Origin: Shewanella sp. Choline-02u-19
Lineage (GTDB): Bacteria; Pseudomonadota; Gammaproteobacteria; Enterobacterales; Shewanellaceae
Length of the DNA: 64,000 bases
Assembly (NCBI RefSeq): GCF_002836205.1
Contig: NZ_PJBE01000013.1
Coordinates: forward strand, 3,224,001-3,288,000
Reading direction: 5' to 3'
The translations under genes were made by a program, and so were the position numbers. Positions 8,588 to 16,460 of this stretch are shown in pieces. Position 1 is the first letter of the stretch, and the number at the start of each line of letters is the position of its first letter. The notes under the pieces were generated by a model, which was not told the DNA's origin, searched no databases, and saw only the letters and a program-made list of their open reading frames with translations.

Positions 8588-8683
8588 TTATAAATTTTCT
8601 TCAGCAAACTCCGCCAATCGAGAACGTACAACACCGTTTAAGTAAATGTTAGCGCTACCATCAAAATCCTTAAAACGCTCCAT
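8588..8683 (-). CDS. 31-codon mini-ORF, copy A2 of the PhoH-like C-terminus
   Basis: ATG at 8683, TAA at 8590-8588. The peptide is identical to that of copy A1 and to PhoH-like residues 435-464. It differs from A1 only at three silent positions (a Tyr and two Asn codons) and the stop codon. A coding-compatible substitution pattern within an otherwise identical 353-bp duplicate suggests either selection or patchy gene conversion from the phoH end. Start lacks a Shine-Dalgarno and is a TAATG overlap. Confidence 0.4.
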   Translation of the reverse strand: MERFKDFDGSANIYLNGVVRSRLAEFAEENL

Positions 8684-8769
8684 TATATAAGCGTGAGATT
8701 AGAGCTCACGGCCTCAATAGAAATGAGGCCTGAGTTTACGATTATCTAAGTAAAAACGGCTTACTGAGC

Positions 8770-8865
8770 TTATAGGTTTTCTTCTGCAAACTCCTCTAGA
8801 CGTGAGCGAACTACGCCATTTAAGTAAACATTCGCGCTACCATCAAAATCTTTAAAACGTTCCAT
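8770..8865 (-). CDS. 31-codon mini-ORF, copy B2 of the PhoH-like C-terminus
   Basis: ATG at 8865, TAA at 8772-8770; the first mini-ORF met by a transcript leaving phoH, 75 nt after its stop. Sequence equals copy B1. In this B spacer the frame that ends at the TAATG overlap is open through the entire 75 nt and reads ...EAVTSNLTLI-stop, which aligns with PhoH-like AVTSGLTYI (residues 425-433). A ribosome reaching that stop could in principle reinitiate at the overlapping ATG; no start codon for such a leader frame is obvious. Confidence 0.4.
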   Translation of the reverse strand: MERFKDFDGSANVYLNGVVRSRLEEFAEENL

Positions 8866-8940
8866 TATATAAGCGTGAGATTAGAGGTAACGGCCTCAAT
8901 AAAAATGAGGCCTTTGAGTGGTAAAAACAGCTTGTTGAGC

Positions 8941-10335
8941 TTATAAGTTTTCTTCAGCAAACTCCGCCAATCGAGAACGTACAACACCGTTTAAATAAAT
9001 GTTAGCACTACCATCAAAATCCTTAAAACGCTCGACAATATAGGTTAGACCAGAGGTAACCGCAGTTAAATAATTTGAATCTATCTGCGCCAAATTACCG
9101 CTACAAATCATTTTTGTCCCCTCTCCCATCCGCGTGATCATGGTTTTGATCTGCGACGCGGTTAAGTTTTGACACTCATCCAGCAGCACCACAGAGTTTT
9201 GAATAGAACGACCACGCATAAAGTTAATCGATTTAAACTGAATATTGGCCTTGTCCATGATGTAGTTCATGCTGCCACTGGGGTTAACATCATTTTTATG
9301 CAACACCTCTAAGGTGTCGGTAATGGCGGCTAACCAAGGCGTCATTTTCTCCTCTTCCGTGCCAGGTAAAAACCCTATCGACTCGGCAATTTCAGGCGTG
9401 TTTCGAGTGACGATAATTTTGTCATACTTACCCCGTTCCACCACCATCTCCAGCGCAGCGGCCATCGCCAGTAGAGTTTTACCACAGCCAGCTGGGCCGG
9501 TTAAGATCACCAGATCAATGTCTGGATCCAGTAATGCCTGTAACGCCATGCCTTGATAAATATTTTTCGGCCTAATCCCCCATGCATTGAGGTTCATCAA
9601 TCGTTCTTGTCCGAGATCTAAAAACTTCAACTCGGTTGCGGTTTTCTCGATAATGCGGCCACAGAACTCTTTACCTTCATCCAACAGGTATTGATTGGTG
9701 TAGAAAATGTCATCACCGAGTTTATCGATAGGCACCTTATGCACCGTATGGCGACCGTTACTTTCGGTGGTGACATCATCGGTATGTTGCCAAAAGTCGC
9801 CGTCAAACTTGTGAAAGCCTTTAGTTAAAAAGCGGATGTCGTCAATTAACTGGTCAGTGCGATAGTCTTCAACCAATTGAATGCCTGCGCCTTTCGCTTT
9901 TAAGCGCATATTGATGTCTTTGGTGACGAGGACCACACTGCGAGGTTTGTGCTGTTCTTGTAGGTATAGAGCGGTATTAATAATGCGGTTATCGTTACTA
10001 TCACCCGGCATGCTGCCCATCGTAAATTCAATTTGATGGTCAGGGAAAATCGATAAAGTGCCATTAGCATCACTATGATCTTCTCGCCTAGGTAGTGGCA
10101 CCCCTTTAACGATCTCTTCTGGCGTAGTCTTACCGCCCAAAATGTCTTCTAATGCTCGAATCGCGACTCTTGCATCGCGGCTAACGTCTCTCTTTCTGTC
10201 CTTAATCAGATCCAGTTCTTCTAAAACTGTCATTGGTACGACTACGTCATGTTCCTTAAATGAGTAAATAGCCAAAGGTTCATGCAGTAATACGTTGGTA
10301 TCCAGTACAAACAACTTTCTGTCGTCTTGTTCCAT
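8941..10335 (-). CDS. PhoH-family protein with N-terminal PIN domain (PhoH2/YlaK type)
   Basis: The 464-aa protein joins a PIN ribonuclease-like domain (about 5-160; acidic site DTN at 12-14, further Asp/Glu in VSRDARVAIRALEDIL and GDSNDNR) to a PhoH ATPase/helicase-like domain (about 240-464; Walker A GPAGCGKT at 280-287, Walker B VVLLDECQ at 382-389). Related PIN-PhoH proteins (PhoH2) are ATP-dependent RNA-unwinding ribonucleases, in mycobacteria part of a toxin-antitoxin pair; that activity is inferred here. GGAGGCG precedes the ATG. Its last 31 codons are repeated four times immediately downstream. It is divergent from rapA. No antitoxin-like gene is visible upstream. Confidence 0.92.
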   Translation of the reverse strand: MEQDDRKLFVLDTNVLLHEPLAIYSFKEHDVVVPMTVLEELDLIKDRKRDVSRDARVAIRALEDILGGKTTPEEIVKGVPLPRREDHSDANGTLSIFPDHQIEFTMGSMPGDSNDNRIINTALYLQEQHKPRSVVLVTKDINMRLKAKGAGIQLVEDYRTDQLIDDIRFLTKGFHKFDGDFWQHTDDVTTESNGRHTVHKVPIDKLGDDIFYTNQYLLDEGKEFCGRIIEKTATELKFLDLGQERLMNLNAWGIRPKNIYQGMALQALLDPDIDLVILTGPAGCGKTLLAMAAALEMVVERGKYDKIIVTRNTPEIAESIGFLPGTEEEKMTPWLAAITDTLEVLHKNDVNPSGSMNYIMDKANIQFKSINFMRGRSIQNSVVLLDECQNLTASQIKTMITRMGEGTKMICSGNLAQIDSNYLTAVTSGLTYIVERFKDFDGSANIYLNGVVRSRLAEFAEENL

Positions 10336-10665
10336 GGCGCCTCCAATTGTGCATTAGTTTTGATTACGAGATAAATTAAGCTCCTTTATGGTCGATATTG
10401 GTTATATTTCGTTCACTTCATACTGCCACCAATATAGCCAAGCTTCAATGCCCTCGTACGGTTTTTAATCGTAAGCTAAGGTTTCATGATTATCGCTACA
10501 ATGTGACAACTTGATGACACAGAAAAATACTCTTATTCAACTGAATGATTTATAATCTATCGTCAACAGAATTAAGCTAATATTAGTAGGTTCAATTTCA
10601 AAATGTGTGGGATTGTTATAACATACGCGCCCCCTTGTGATTCACCCAGTATATGAGAATTTTAA
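10336..10665. promoter_or_regulatory. Divergent promoter region between phoH-like gene and rapA
   Basis: 330 bp between the two start codons with no ORF. An exact 10-bp palindrome TGTTATAACA at 10614-10623 also reads as an extended -10 element (TG-T-TATAAC) pointing to rapA, about 45 bp before its ATG. It superficially resembles half of a Zur operator but lacks the required second half, so I prefer the promoter reading. Confidence 0.4.
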
Positions 10666-13572
10666 ATGCCGTTTTCCCTAGGTCAACGCTGGATCAGCGA
10701 TACCGAATCTGAATTAGGTTTGGGTACAGTCGTCGGTATGGAAGGCCGTATGGTCACTGTACTTTTTTCTGCGACTGGCGAGAATAGATTGTTTTCTCGT
10801 TCAGAAGCCCCGCTAACACGCGTTATCTTCAATCCAGGCGATAAAGTTGAGAGCCATGACGAATGGAGCTTAACCGTCACTGAAGTTGAAGAAAAAGATA
10901 ACCTTATTACCTACCACGGCACTCATAACGAAACCGGCGAGCAAGTTAGCCTGCGTGAAACGTTACTTAATCACAATATTCGTTTTAATAAACCGCAAGA
11001 CCGTCTATTTGCAGGTCAAATTGACCGCATGGACCGTTTCGGTGTGCGCTATCAGTGTCAGTTACTCAGAAATAAATTGGCGACATCCGATCTCCTTGGA
11101 TTACAAGGGCCAAGAGTTGGATTGATCCCACATCAGCAGTGGATTGCTCATGAAGTAGGTCGACGTTTTGCGCCGCGCGTATTACTGGCCGATGAAGTGG
11201 GTCTGGGTAAAACCATTGAAGCGGGCTTGATCATTCATCAACAACTGCTGACTGGCCGCGCTGAACGTATTTTGGTTATTGTGCCAGATACATTACGCCA
11301 CCAATGGCTTGTAGAGATGCTGCGCCGCTTTAACTTGCGTTTCTCTGTTTTCGACGAAGACCGCTGCGTTGAGGCTTATGCTGATAACGACAACCCTTTC
11401 TACACTGAACAATTGGTGATTTGCTCACTCGAGCTATTACGGAAGAAAAAACGTTTAGAACAAGCATTGGATGCCGACTGGGATTTAATGGTTGTAGATG
11501 AAGCTCACCATTTAGAGTGGTCTGAAGATGCACCAAGCCGTGCTTATAAGGTGGTTGAAGCCTTAAGTGAAGTGGTTCCGGGCGTCTTACTGCTGACTGC
11601 CACCCCAGATCAATTAGGTCATCAGAGTCACTTTGCCCGCCTGCGTTTACTCGATCCGGATCGTTTTTATGACTACCCCTCTTTCTTAAAAGAGGAAGAG
11701 AGTTATAAAGATGTTGCCACCGCTGCAGAGGGATTAGCCAGTCGCGATGCTCTTTCAAGTGATGCCATTGCCAGCCTAACAGAGTTGTTATCTGAAAAAG
11801 ATATCAGTGACAGCATTAGCCTTATTCAAGACGAGAGCGCGAGCGACGATAAGCGTCATCAAGCCCGTGAAGAACTGCTGCAAGATCTGCTTGACCGTCA
11901 TGGTACTGGCCGCGTGTTATACCGTAACAGCCGTGCTTCGGTAAAAGGTTTCCCAACACGTAACTTACATATTCATCCGCAGACGATGCCAGAACAATAC
12001 GTTACCGCTTCTCGCGTTAGCGAAATGATGAACAAACATTTAGACACTAACGCCAAAGTGAGACAAGTACTCAGCCCTGAAAAAATCTACCACGATTTTG
12101 ACAGTGCCAGTGCCAGTTGGTGGAAGTTTGATCCCCGTGTTGATTGGTTAATTGATTTCCTTAAGACTAATCGCAGCAAAAAAGTGCTCATTATCGCCAG
12201 CCAAGCTGAAACGGCCTTGAGTTTGGAGGAAGCATTGCGTACCCGCGAAGGTATTCAAGCTACCGTATTCCACGAAGGCATGTCGATTATCGAACGCGAT
12301 AAAGCCGGCGCATACTTCGCCCAGGAAACTGGTGGAGCACAGGCATTGATCTGTAGTGAGATTGGTTCAGAAGGTCGTAACTTCCAGTTTGCCAGCAACT
12401 TAGTCTTATTTGATTTACCGCTTAACCCGGACTTGCTTGAGCAACGCATTGGCCGTCTCGATCGTATCGGGCAAAAGAATGACGTTGAGATCCATCTGCC
12501 TTATTTGGCCGGTACCGCTCAAGAACGTTTAATGCAGTGGTATCACCAAGGGCTAAACGCCTTTGAGTGTACTTGTCCAAGTGGACACATTCTATTTGGT
12601 GAATTTGCAGCCGAATTGCTAGAGACCTTAGTCAATAGCGATGAATCTATTCTTGAGACTTTGCTCGAAAACACCAAGGTGCGTTATCAAGAGCTTAAAG
12701 TGGCCATGGAACAAGGCCGCGATAAACTGCTTGAGATTAACTCTCATGGCGGCGAACGAGCAAACAAACTGGTAGAAAGCTTGGCGGCAAGAGACGGAGA
12801 TACTCACTTAATCGGTTCGGTTATTCGTCTATGGGACATCATTGGTGTTGAGCAAGAAGACAGTGGTGAAAACGCCATTGTGCTGCGCCCAAGTGAACAT
12901 ATGATGTTCCCGACCTATCCAGGTTTGCCAGAAGATGGTATTACGGTTACCTTCGATCGTGATATCGCACTATCTCGAGATGATATCGCCTTAATCACTC
13001 AGGAACACCCGATAGTGCAGACCGGGCTAGATCTAATCACCTCGTCAGAAACCGGTACCACGAGTGTGGCAGTGCTAAAGAACAAAGCATTACCCGCTGG
13101 CACTATTTTCTTAGAGCTTATCTATATGGCTGATGCTTCTGCACCAAAATCGAGCCAGCTTTATCGTTATTTGCCGCCGACACCTATTCGTATCTTACTC
13201 GATAAGAATGGTAATAACTTGTCAGAGAATGTGACTTACGAAAGCTTCGATAGACAATTAAGCGCTGTTAATCGTCATCTTGCCAGTAAGTTAGTCACCG
13301 CATCGCAAGCGATTTTACATCCGTTATTTGCTAAAGCTGAGACCTTTGCTGCAGCCGAGCTGAAATTGCTAACGGAAAGCGCTCGTGAAAAAATGACTCA
13401 ACAACTGTCAGGTGAACTTGAGCGACTAAAAGCACTTAAAGCGGTTAACCCAAATATCCGTGAGGAAGAGTTAACCCATCTCAGTGGACAAATGAGTGAA
13501 CTAAATCGCTACTTGGATGGTAGCCAGCTTCAGCTTGATGCAGTTCGCTTGGTGTTAGTTAGCCACGCTTAA
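10666..13572 (+). CDS. rapA: RapA, RNA polymerase-associated ATPase (HepA)
   Basis: The 968-aa length equals that of E. coli RapA. N-terminal Tudor-like repeats (FSLGQRWISDTESELGLGTV...) are followed by a Swi2/Snf2 motor: Walker A region LADEVGLGKTIEAG near residue 175, DEAH box near 278, and the C-terminal lobe motif with FASNLVLFDLPLNPDLLEQR and IGRLDRIGQ. RapA binds core RNA polymerase and uses ATP to recycle stalled enzyme. Translation starts at ATG 10666 after GAGAATTT. It is a monocistronic gene closed by a terminator at 13598. Confidence 0.97.
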   Translation: MPFSLGQRWISDTESELGLGTVVGMEGRMVTVLFSATGENRLFSRSEAPLTRVIFNPGDKVESHDEWSLTVTEVEEKDNLITYHGTHNETGEQVSLRETLLNHNIRFNKPQDRLFAGQIDRMDRFGVRYQCQLLRNKLATSDLLGLQGPRVGLIPHQQWIAHEVGRRFAPRVLLADEVGLGKTIEAGLIIHQQLLTGRAERILVIVPDTLRHQWLVEMLRRFNLRFSVFDEDRCVEAYADNDNPFYTEQLVICSLELLRKKKRLEQALDADWDLMVVDEAHHLEWSEDAPSRAYKVVEALSEVVPGVLLLTATPDQLGHQSHFARLRLLDPDRFYDYPSFLKEEESYKDVATAAEGLASRDALSSDAIASLTELLSEKDISDSISLIQDESASDDKRHQAREELLQDLLDRHGTGRVLYRNSRASVKGFPTRNLHIHPQTMPEQYVTASRVSEMMNKHLDTNAKVRQVLSPEKIYHDFDSASASWWKFDPRVDWLIDFLKTNRSKKVLIIASQAETALSLEEALRTREGIQATVFHEGMSIIERDKAGAYFAQETGGAQALICSEIGSEGRNFQFASNLVLFDLPLNPDLLEQRIGRLDRIGQKNDVEIHLPYLAGTAQERLMQWYHQGLNAFECTCPSGHILFGEFAAELLETLVNSDESILETLLENTKVRYQELKVAMEQGRDKLLEINSHGGERANKLVESLAARDGDTHLIGSVIRLWDIIGVEQEDSGENAIVLRPSEHMMFPTYPGLPEDGITVTFDRDIALSRDDIALITQEHPIVQTGLDLITSSETGTTSVAVLKNKALPAGTIFLELIYMADASAPKSSQLYRYLPPTPIRILLDKNGNNLSENVTYESFDRQLSAVNRHLASKLVTASQAILHPLFAKAETFAAAELKLLTESAREKMTQQLSGELERLKALKAVNPNIREEELTHLSGQMSELNRYLDGSQLQLDAVRLVLVSHA

Positions 13573-13597
13573 CCTAATCATTAGCTTCAGCTGACCA

Positions 13598-13626
13598 AAG
13601 CCCTGCTTATTAAAGTAGGGCTTTTT
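13598..13626 (+). terminator. Intrinsic terminator of rapA
   Basis: AAAGCCCTGCTT / AAGTAGGGCTTT with one G-U pair, a 4-nt loop and five T. Confidence 0.85.
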
Positions 13627-13761
13627 CATTTCTAGCGCTATATTTTCTGCGAGATAGGATTATAGCGGGCAAGGTTTATACTGCGGTTATTATTTACGAT
13701 ATACTGGCTGACACCGTTAGCCTATTCCCCTACTATTGTGCCCTAAGGTTGTTTCTCGCGT

Positions 13762-14646
13762 ATGTACCATCGTCATTTAAGCGTTGCCTCTTGCGGACTT
13801 GCGCTCGCCTTTGCCCTACTAATATCAATGGTCTCTTTTACCACTTTAGCCTCGACATCAAAATTCAGTTACCTGCCAGAAAATGAAATCAACTATGTCC
13901 AAGTTGATGATCAAGATTACCCTGTTCTATTGAGGCCTTGGCAAGGAAAGAAAAAATTAGGACTAGCGATTATTGTTCCAGGACTAGGCCTCAGCCCTGA
14001 CGAAGGCGGCTTCACCGCCTACTTACGCCGTAAACTAAACAAAGCGGGTTGGGCCACATTAACCATTACACCACCGCAAAGACCAGGCATGCCCAATTAC
14101 ACCACACAAGCTGTGCATGTCGCCAACGCAGGGGAAAAGCAACTTAGCCAACAAAGCACCCAAGCCATGCCGGTTTTTAGTGAAGAACAACAAACACTTA
14201 ATATTCAACGACAGCAGAGTTTTTTCATTAGCTCTATGTCGCAGCTCGATAACCTAGGTAAGCAATTTCAGGGCAAACGCTTGTTGATCAGCAGTGACGA
14301 CAGCGCCGGTATCATCATCGAATTGCTCAAAGACAATAAGCTCCCCATGCCCGATATGCTCGCTATCATCAATCCCTATAATGACAATCCCAGCCAAAAC
14401 CAAGCACTAGCAGCTCAATTGGCAGAGCTGACCATTCCAGTTCTCGATATTCAGTCTAGAGATGGCACCTCCGCCTCACTTGCTACCCAGCAAAGTCGAT
14501 TTGATCTTTCGCCTCAAAATGCGCCTTTTAGATATCATCAATATAAGATCTTACTTGATCTACAGCATAAAGAAGGTTGGAGCGGGGGCAGTAAAATTAT
14601 CGAAGGGTTCGCATTGCGGATTAATAAAGCCTATCCGAATAGATAG
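13762..14646 (+). CDS. DUF3530 family protein, periplasmic alpha/beta-hydrolase-like
   Basis: 294 aa with an N-terminal signal or anchor (LALAFALLISMVSFTTLAST). It matches the overall pattern of DUF3530, an alpha/beta-hydrolase-like family: LAIIVPGLGLSPDEGGFTAY, WATLTITPPQRPG, RLLISSDDSAGIIIELLK and a final GGSKIIEGFALRINK. The family is frequent in Shewanella and other marine gammaproteobacteria. The nucleophile region here is SSDDSAG rather than the classical GxSxG, so catalytic activity is not certain. Its last codons contain a hairpin that probably terminates the convergent neighbour. Confidence 0.7.
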   Translation: MYHRHLSVASCGLALAFALLISMVSFTTLASTSKFSYLPENEINYVQVDDQDYPVLLRPWQGKKKLGLAIIVPGLGLSPDEGGFTAYLRRKLNKAGWATLTITPPQRPGMPNYTTQAVHVANAGEKQLSQQSTQAMPVFSEEQQTLNIQRQQSFFISSMSQLDNLGKQFQGKRLLISSDDSAGIIIELLKDNKLPMPDMLAIINPYNDNPSQNQALAAQLAELTIPVLDIQSRDGTSASLATQQSRFDLSPQNAPFRYHQYKILLDLQHKEGWSGGSKIIEGFALRINKAYPNR

Positions 14647-14649
14647 GCT
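14628..14649 (-). terminator. Terminator of the YqhA-like gene, inside the DUF3530 3' end
   Basis: AGCCTATC / GATAGGCT (8 exact pairs) followed on the minus strand by TTTATT. It overlaps the DUF3530 stop codon and lies 14 bp beyond the convergent gene's stop. Confidence 0.6.
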
Positions 14650-14662
14650 CTGCATAATTGTC

Positions 14663-15160
14663 TTAGTCTTTACTTAGTTTTAGCGACCAGGCAATTAATA
14701 CCACGGTCACACCCATATACAACAGATCTAAGCTAGTCGTCGGTTTCATTTCACTAAAGAATGAAAAGACCTTGATGATAAGCATCATCAGTATCACTTT
14801 GCCTAACTTGCTCTTAAGGGAATCGATACTGCTAATGATTAGGATTTTTCCGCCAGCTTCGCTTTTACTCGCTTCACCCAAGTTACTGATAAATAGTTCA
14901 TATAAACCAAAAGCAAAAATCAACAACACTGAACCCAGTAAAAAAGTATCTAAAATCTCTACCACGACCATCACTAAGTCGTTACGGATAGCATGACTGC
15001 CACTAAACACGTAGCCCCAGATAAGTTGCAGCATATGAACCACATCTTTAAGCCCCATCGCGAACACCACAAATGCCGCAATGATGCAGGACAACACACC
15101 AACCATCACCGAGAGTCGGCTACTCCATAAAAACCGTTCAAAAAGTTCGCGCACAATCAT
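14663..15160 (-). CDS. YqhA-like (UPF0114) inner-membrane protein
   Basis: 165 aa with three to four TM segments (about 15-38, 60-90, 100-125, 140-160). The pattern FERFLWSSRLSVMVGVLSCI and VEILDTFLLGSVLLIFAFGLYELF fits the UPF0114/YqhA family, whose biochemical role is not known. GGGAATAA precedes the ATG. A symmetric CRP-type box lies 72-95 bp upstream (15232-15255), so the gene is probably under cAMP-CRP control. Confidence 0.8.
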   Translation of the reverse strand: MIVRELFERFLWSSRLSVMVGVLSCIIAAFVVFAMGLKDVVHMLQLIWGYVFSGSHAIRNDLVMVVVEILDTFLLGSVLLIFAFGLYELFISNLGEASKSEAGGKILIISSIDSLKSKLGKVILMMLIIKVFSFFSEMKPTTSLDLLYMGVTVVLIAWSLKLSKD

Positions 15161-15231
15161 TTATTCCCATAAATTAAGCTAAGAATCAAAAGTGTAAAAT
15201 ATGCCTCCGCTTGCGATACAAACTTCACAGC

Positions 15232-15255
15232 AATTTGTGAAGCGGATCACAAATT
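15232..15255 (-). promoter_or_regulatory. CRP-binding site upstream of the YqhA-like gene
   Basis: AATTTGTGA-N6-TCACAAATT: both core half-sites TGTGA and TCACA are exact and the symmetry extends to nine bases on each side. On the minus strand a TATTTT-like -10 lies about 40-45 bp towards the gene, a position compatible with activation. The 3' end of the crotonase gene, read on the same strand, is only 17 bp away. Confidence 0.8.
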
Positions 15256-15271
15256 GAGTGATTAATAAAAA

Positions 15272-16078
15272 CTACCAACCAGATTGTCTATTTTTGTACT
15301 CTTTCTGAGGACTTTTTGATTGCCGAATTGCCGCAATAATTCGATTCTTTCCAGCAAGCAATCTTACTTGATAACACGACTCTCTTCGCAGTAATTGCCG
15401 AATGGGCGCGCTCCAACTTTTTTGAATACTTTGCTTAATCGCCGCGTTGGCATCGGGAGATGTTTGTATCAACCGCTGGGCTAATACTATCGCTGCAGCC
15501 ATAGGATCGGCTTCAACCGCAGTCAGTAAGTTGAAAGACCGTGCTTGCTCAGCCGTCAATATATCCGCCGTCATCGTTAGCATAAGCGCTTGATCTTTAG
15601 GCATTAGCTCTCTAAGCCCAACAAAACCAGCCATATCAGGCACTAACCCCCAACGAGCCTCCATTATCGACAATTTACACTCTGGCGCTGCAATTCTAAA
15701 GTCTGCCCCTAGGGCGATTTGCATACCACCACCGTAGCAAACGCCTTCAAGCACGGCGATAACAGGCACTGGCAGTCGGCGCCAGCCGATAGAAACACGT
15801 TGAGCCAAATTAGCATTGCCAGGTAGCAGTTTAAATAATAGCTTCACAGCATCGAATGGCGAACGATTAACACTCTTCACATCGAGCCCAGAACAAAAAC
15901 TGTGTCCTTCGCCAAACAGAATGACCGCTCGCAGTGCTTTATCCTTTTTAAGGCTATTGATACAGGTATCTATTTCTTTAAAAAGCTCATAATTCAAAGC
16001 ATTATACTTATCTGGGCGATTTAGAGACACGTAAGCAATACCCTCTTCTTTTCTCACACAGACTAAATTATTGCTCAT
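15272..16078 (-). CDS. Enoyl-CoA hydratase/isomerase family protein (crotonase)
   Basis: About 268 aa. Crotonase landmarks: oxyanion-hole segments EGHSFCSGLDVK and EGVCYGGGMQIALGADFRIA, then MEARWGLVPDMAG. The first catalytic Glu of true hydratases (in the GGGCEL context) is Gln here, while the second Glu is kept and an Asp follows eight residues later, a pattern resembling dienoyl-CoA or enoyl-CoA isomerases. The start chosen is ATG 16078 with AAGGA seven bases upstream; a further-upstream TTG is unlikely. A FadR-like box is just upstream, consistent with a role in fatty-acid degradation. Confidence 0.8.
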   Translation of the reverse strand: MSNNLVCVRKEEGIAYVSLNRPDKYNALNYELFKEIDTCINSLKKDKALRAVILFGEGHSFCSGLDVKSVNRSPFDAVKLLFKLLPGNANLAQRVSIGWRRLPVPVIAVLEGVCYGGGMQIALGADFRIAAPECKLSIMEARWGLVPDMAGFVGLRELMPKDQALMLTMTADILTAEQARSFNLLTAVEADPMAAAIVLAQRLIQTSPDANAAIKQSIQKSWSAPIRQLLRRESCYQVRLLAGKNRIIAAIRQSKSPQKEYKNRQSGW

Positions 16079-16100
16079 TTTCAAATCCTTTTTCTTAGCA

Positions 16101-16113
16101 CTGGTCTGTCCAG
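16101..16113 (-). promoter_or_regulatory. Putative FadR operator upstream of the crotonase gene
   Basis: CTGG-TCTGT-CCAG fits the FadR core TGGNNNNNCCA and sits 23-35 bp before the ATG, a repressing position. The flanks deviate from the longer E. coli consensus, so the call is moderate. Confidence 0.5.
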
Positions 16114-16460
16114 AAGATCAAGTTAACATATTTGGCATAAATCGTTAATACCTATAACATGCACTTAAATTTTGACTATCGTCAAATAAATGTCGCTTTC
16201 TGATTCTGAGTTGATGGCTAATAATCAGTCTAAATAGCGACAAGTTTAGTTAAAACGCCCGTTTTATGACATTGATAAGAAACTAATTCAATTGCAACGT
16301 AGCGACTAACGTAGCAAACTATTAGAAATCTGAGTGAATAGGTAAAACTTTAATAAAAATGTTTATATTCATAAAGATATAAGTTATCGAATTGATAATT
16401 GAGCTTTAAAAATAATAACAAATAGCTGATTTTGCACGAAACTAGGACGTAAGAATAATA
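16114..16460. other. Divergent intergenic region, crotonase to REC-CheC gene
   Basis: AT-rich, no ORF. It contains an exact inverted repeat TTTGAC-TATC-GTCAAA (16171-16186) of unknown meaning, on the crotonase side. Confidence 0.4.

Larger units (their letters stand above)
8588..8940 (-). repeat. 353-bp tandem unit 2 (monomers A2 + B2), abutting the phoH-like gene
   Basis: The proximal unit ends exactly where the phoH stop codon begins (8941). Monomer A2 is 8588-8769 and B2 is 8770-8940. The B1 and B2 monomers are identical over 171 bp, and the A1/A2 spacers are identical over 86 bp. The spacing of the five PhoH tails is 182, 171, 182, 171 bp, so the array is a dimer-of-dimers plus the parental gene end. 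Homology to phoH runs beyond the 96-bp ORF for about 30 bp (GTTACCTCT...), which shows that the source was coding DNA of this gene family. Confidence 0.93.

Noticed and set aside
10614..10623. Zur-type operator upstream of rapA
   Set aside because: TGTTATAACA is only half of the usual Zur box and fits an extended -10 promoter element; no zinc gene is adjacent.
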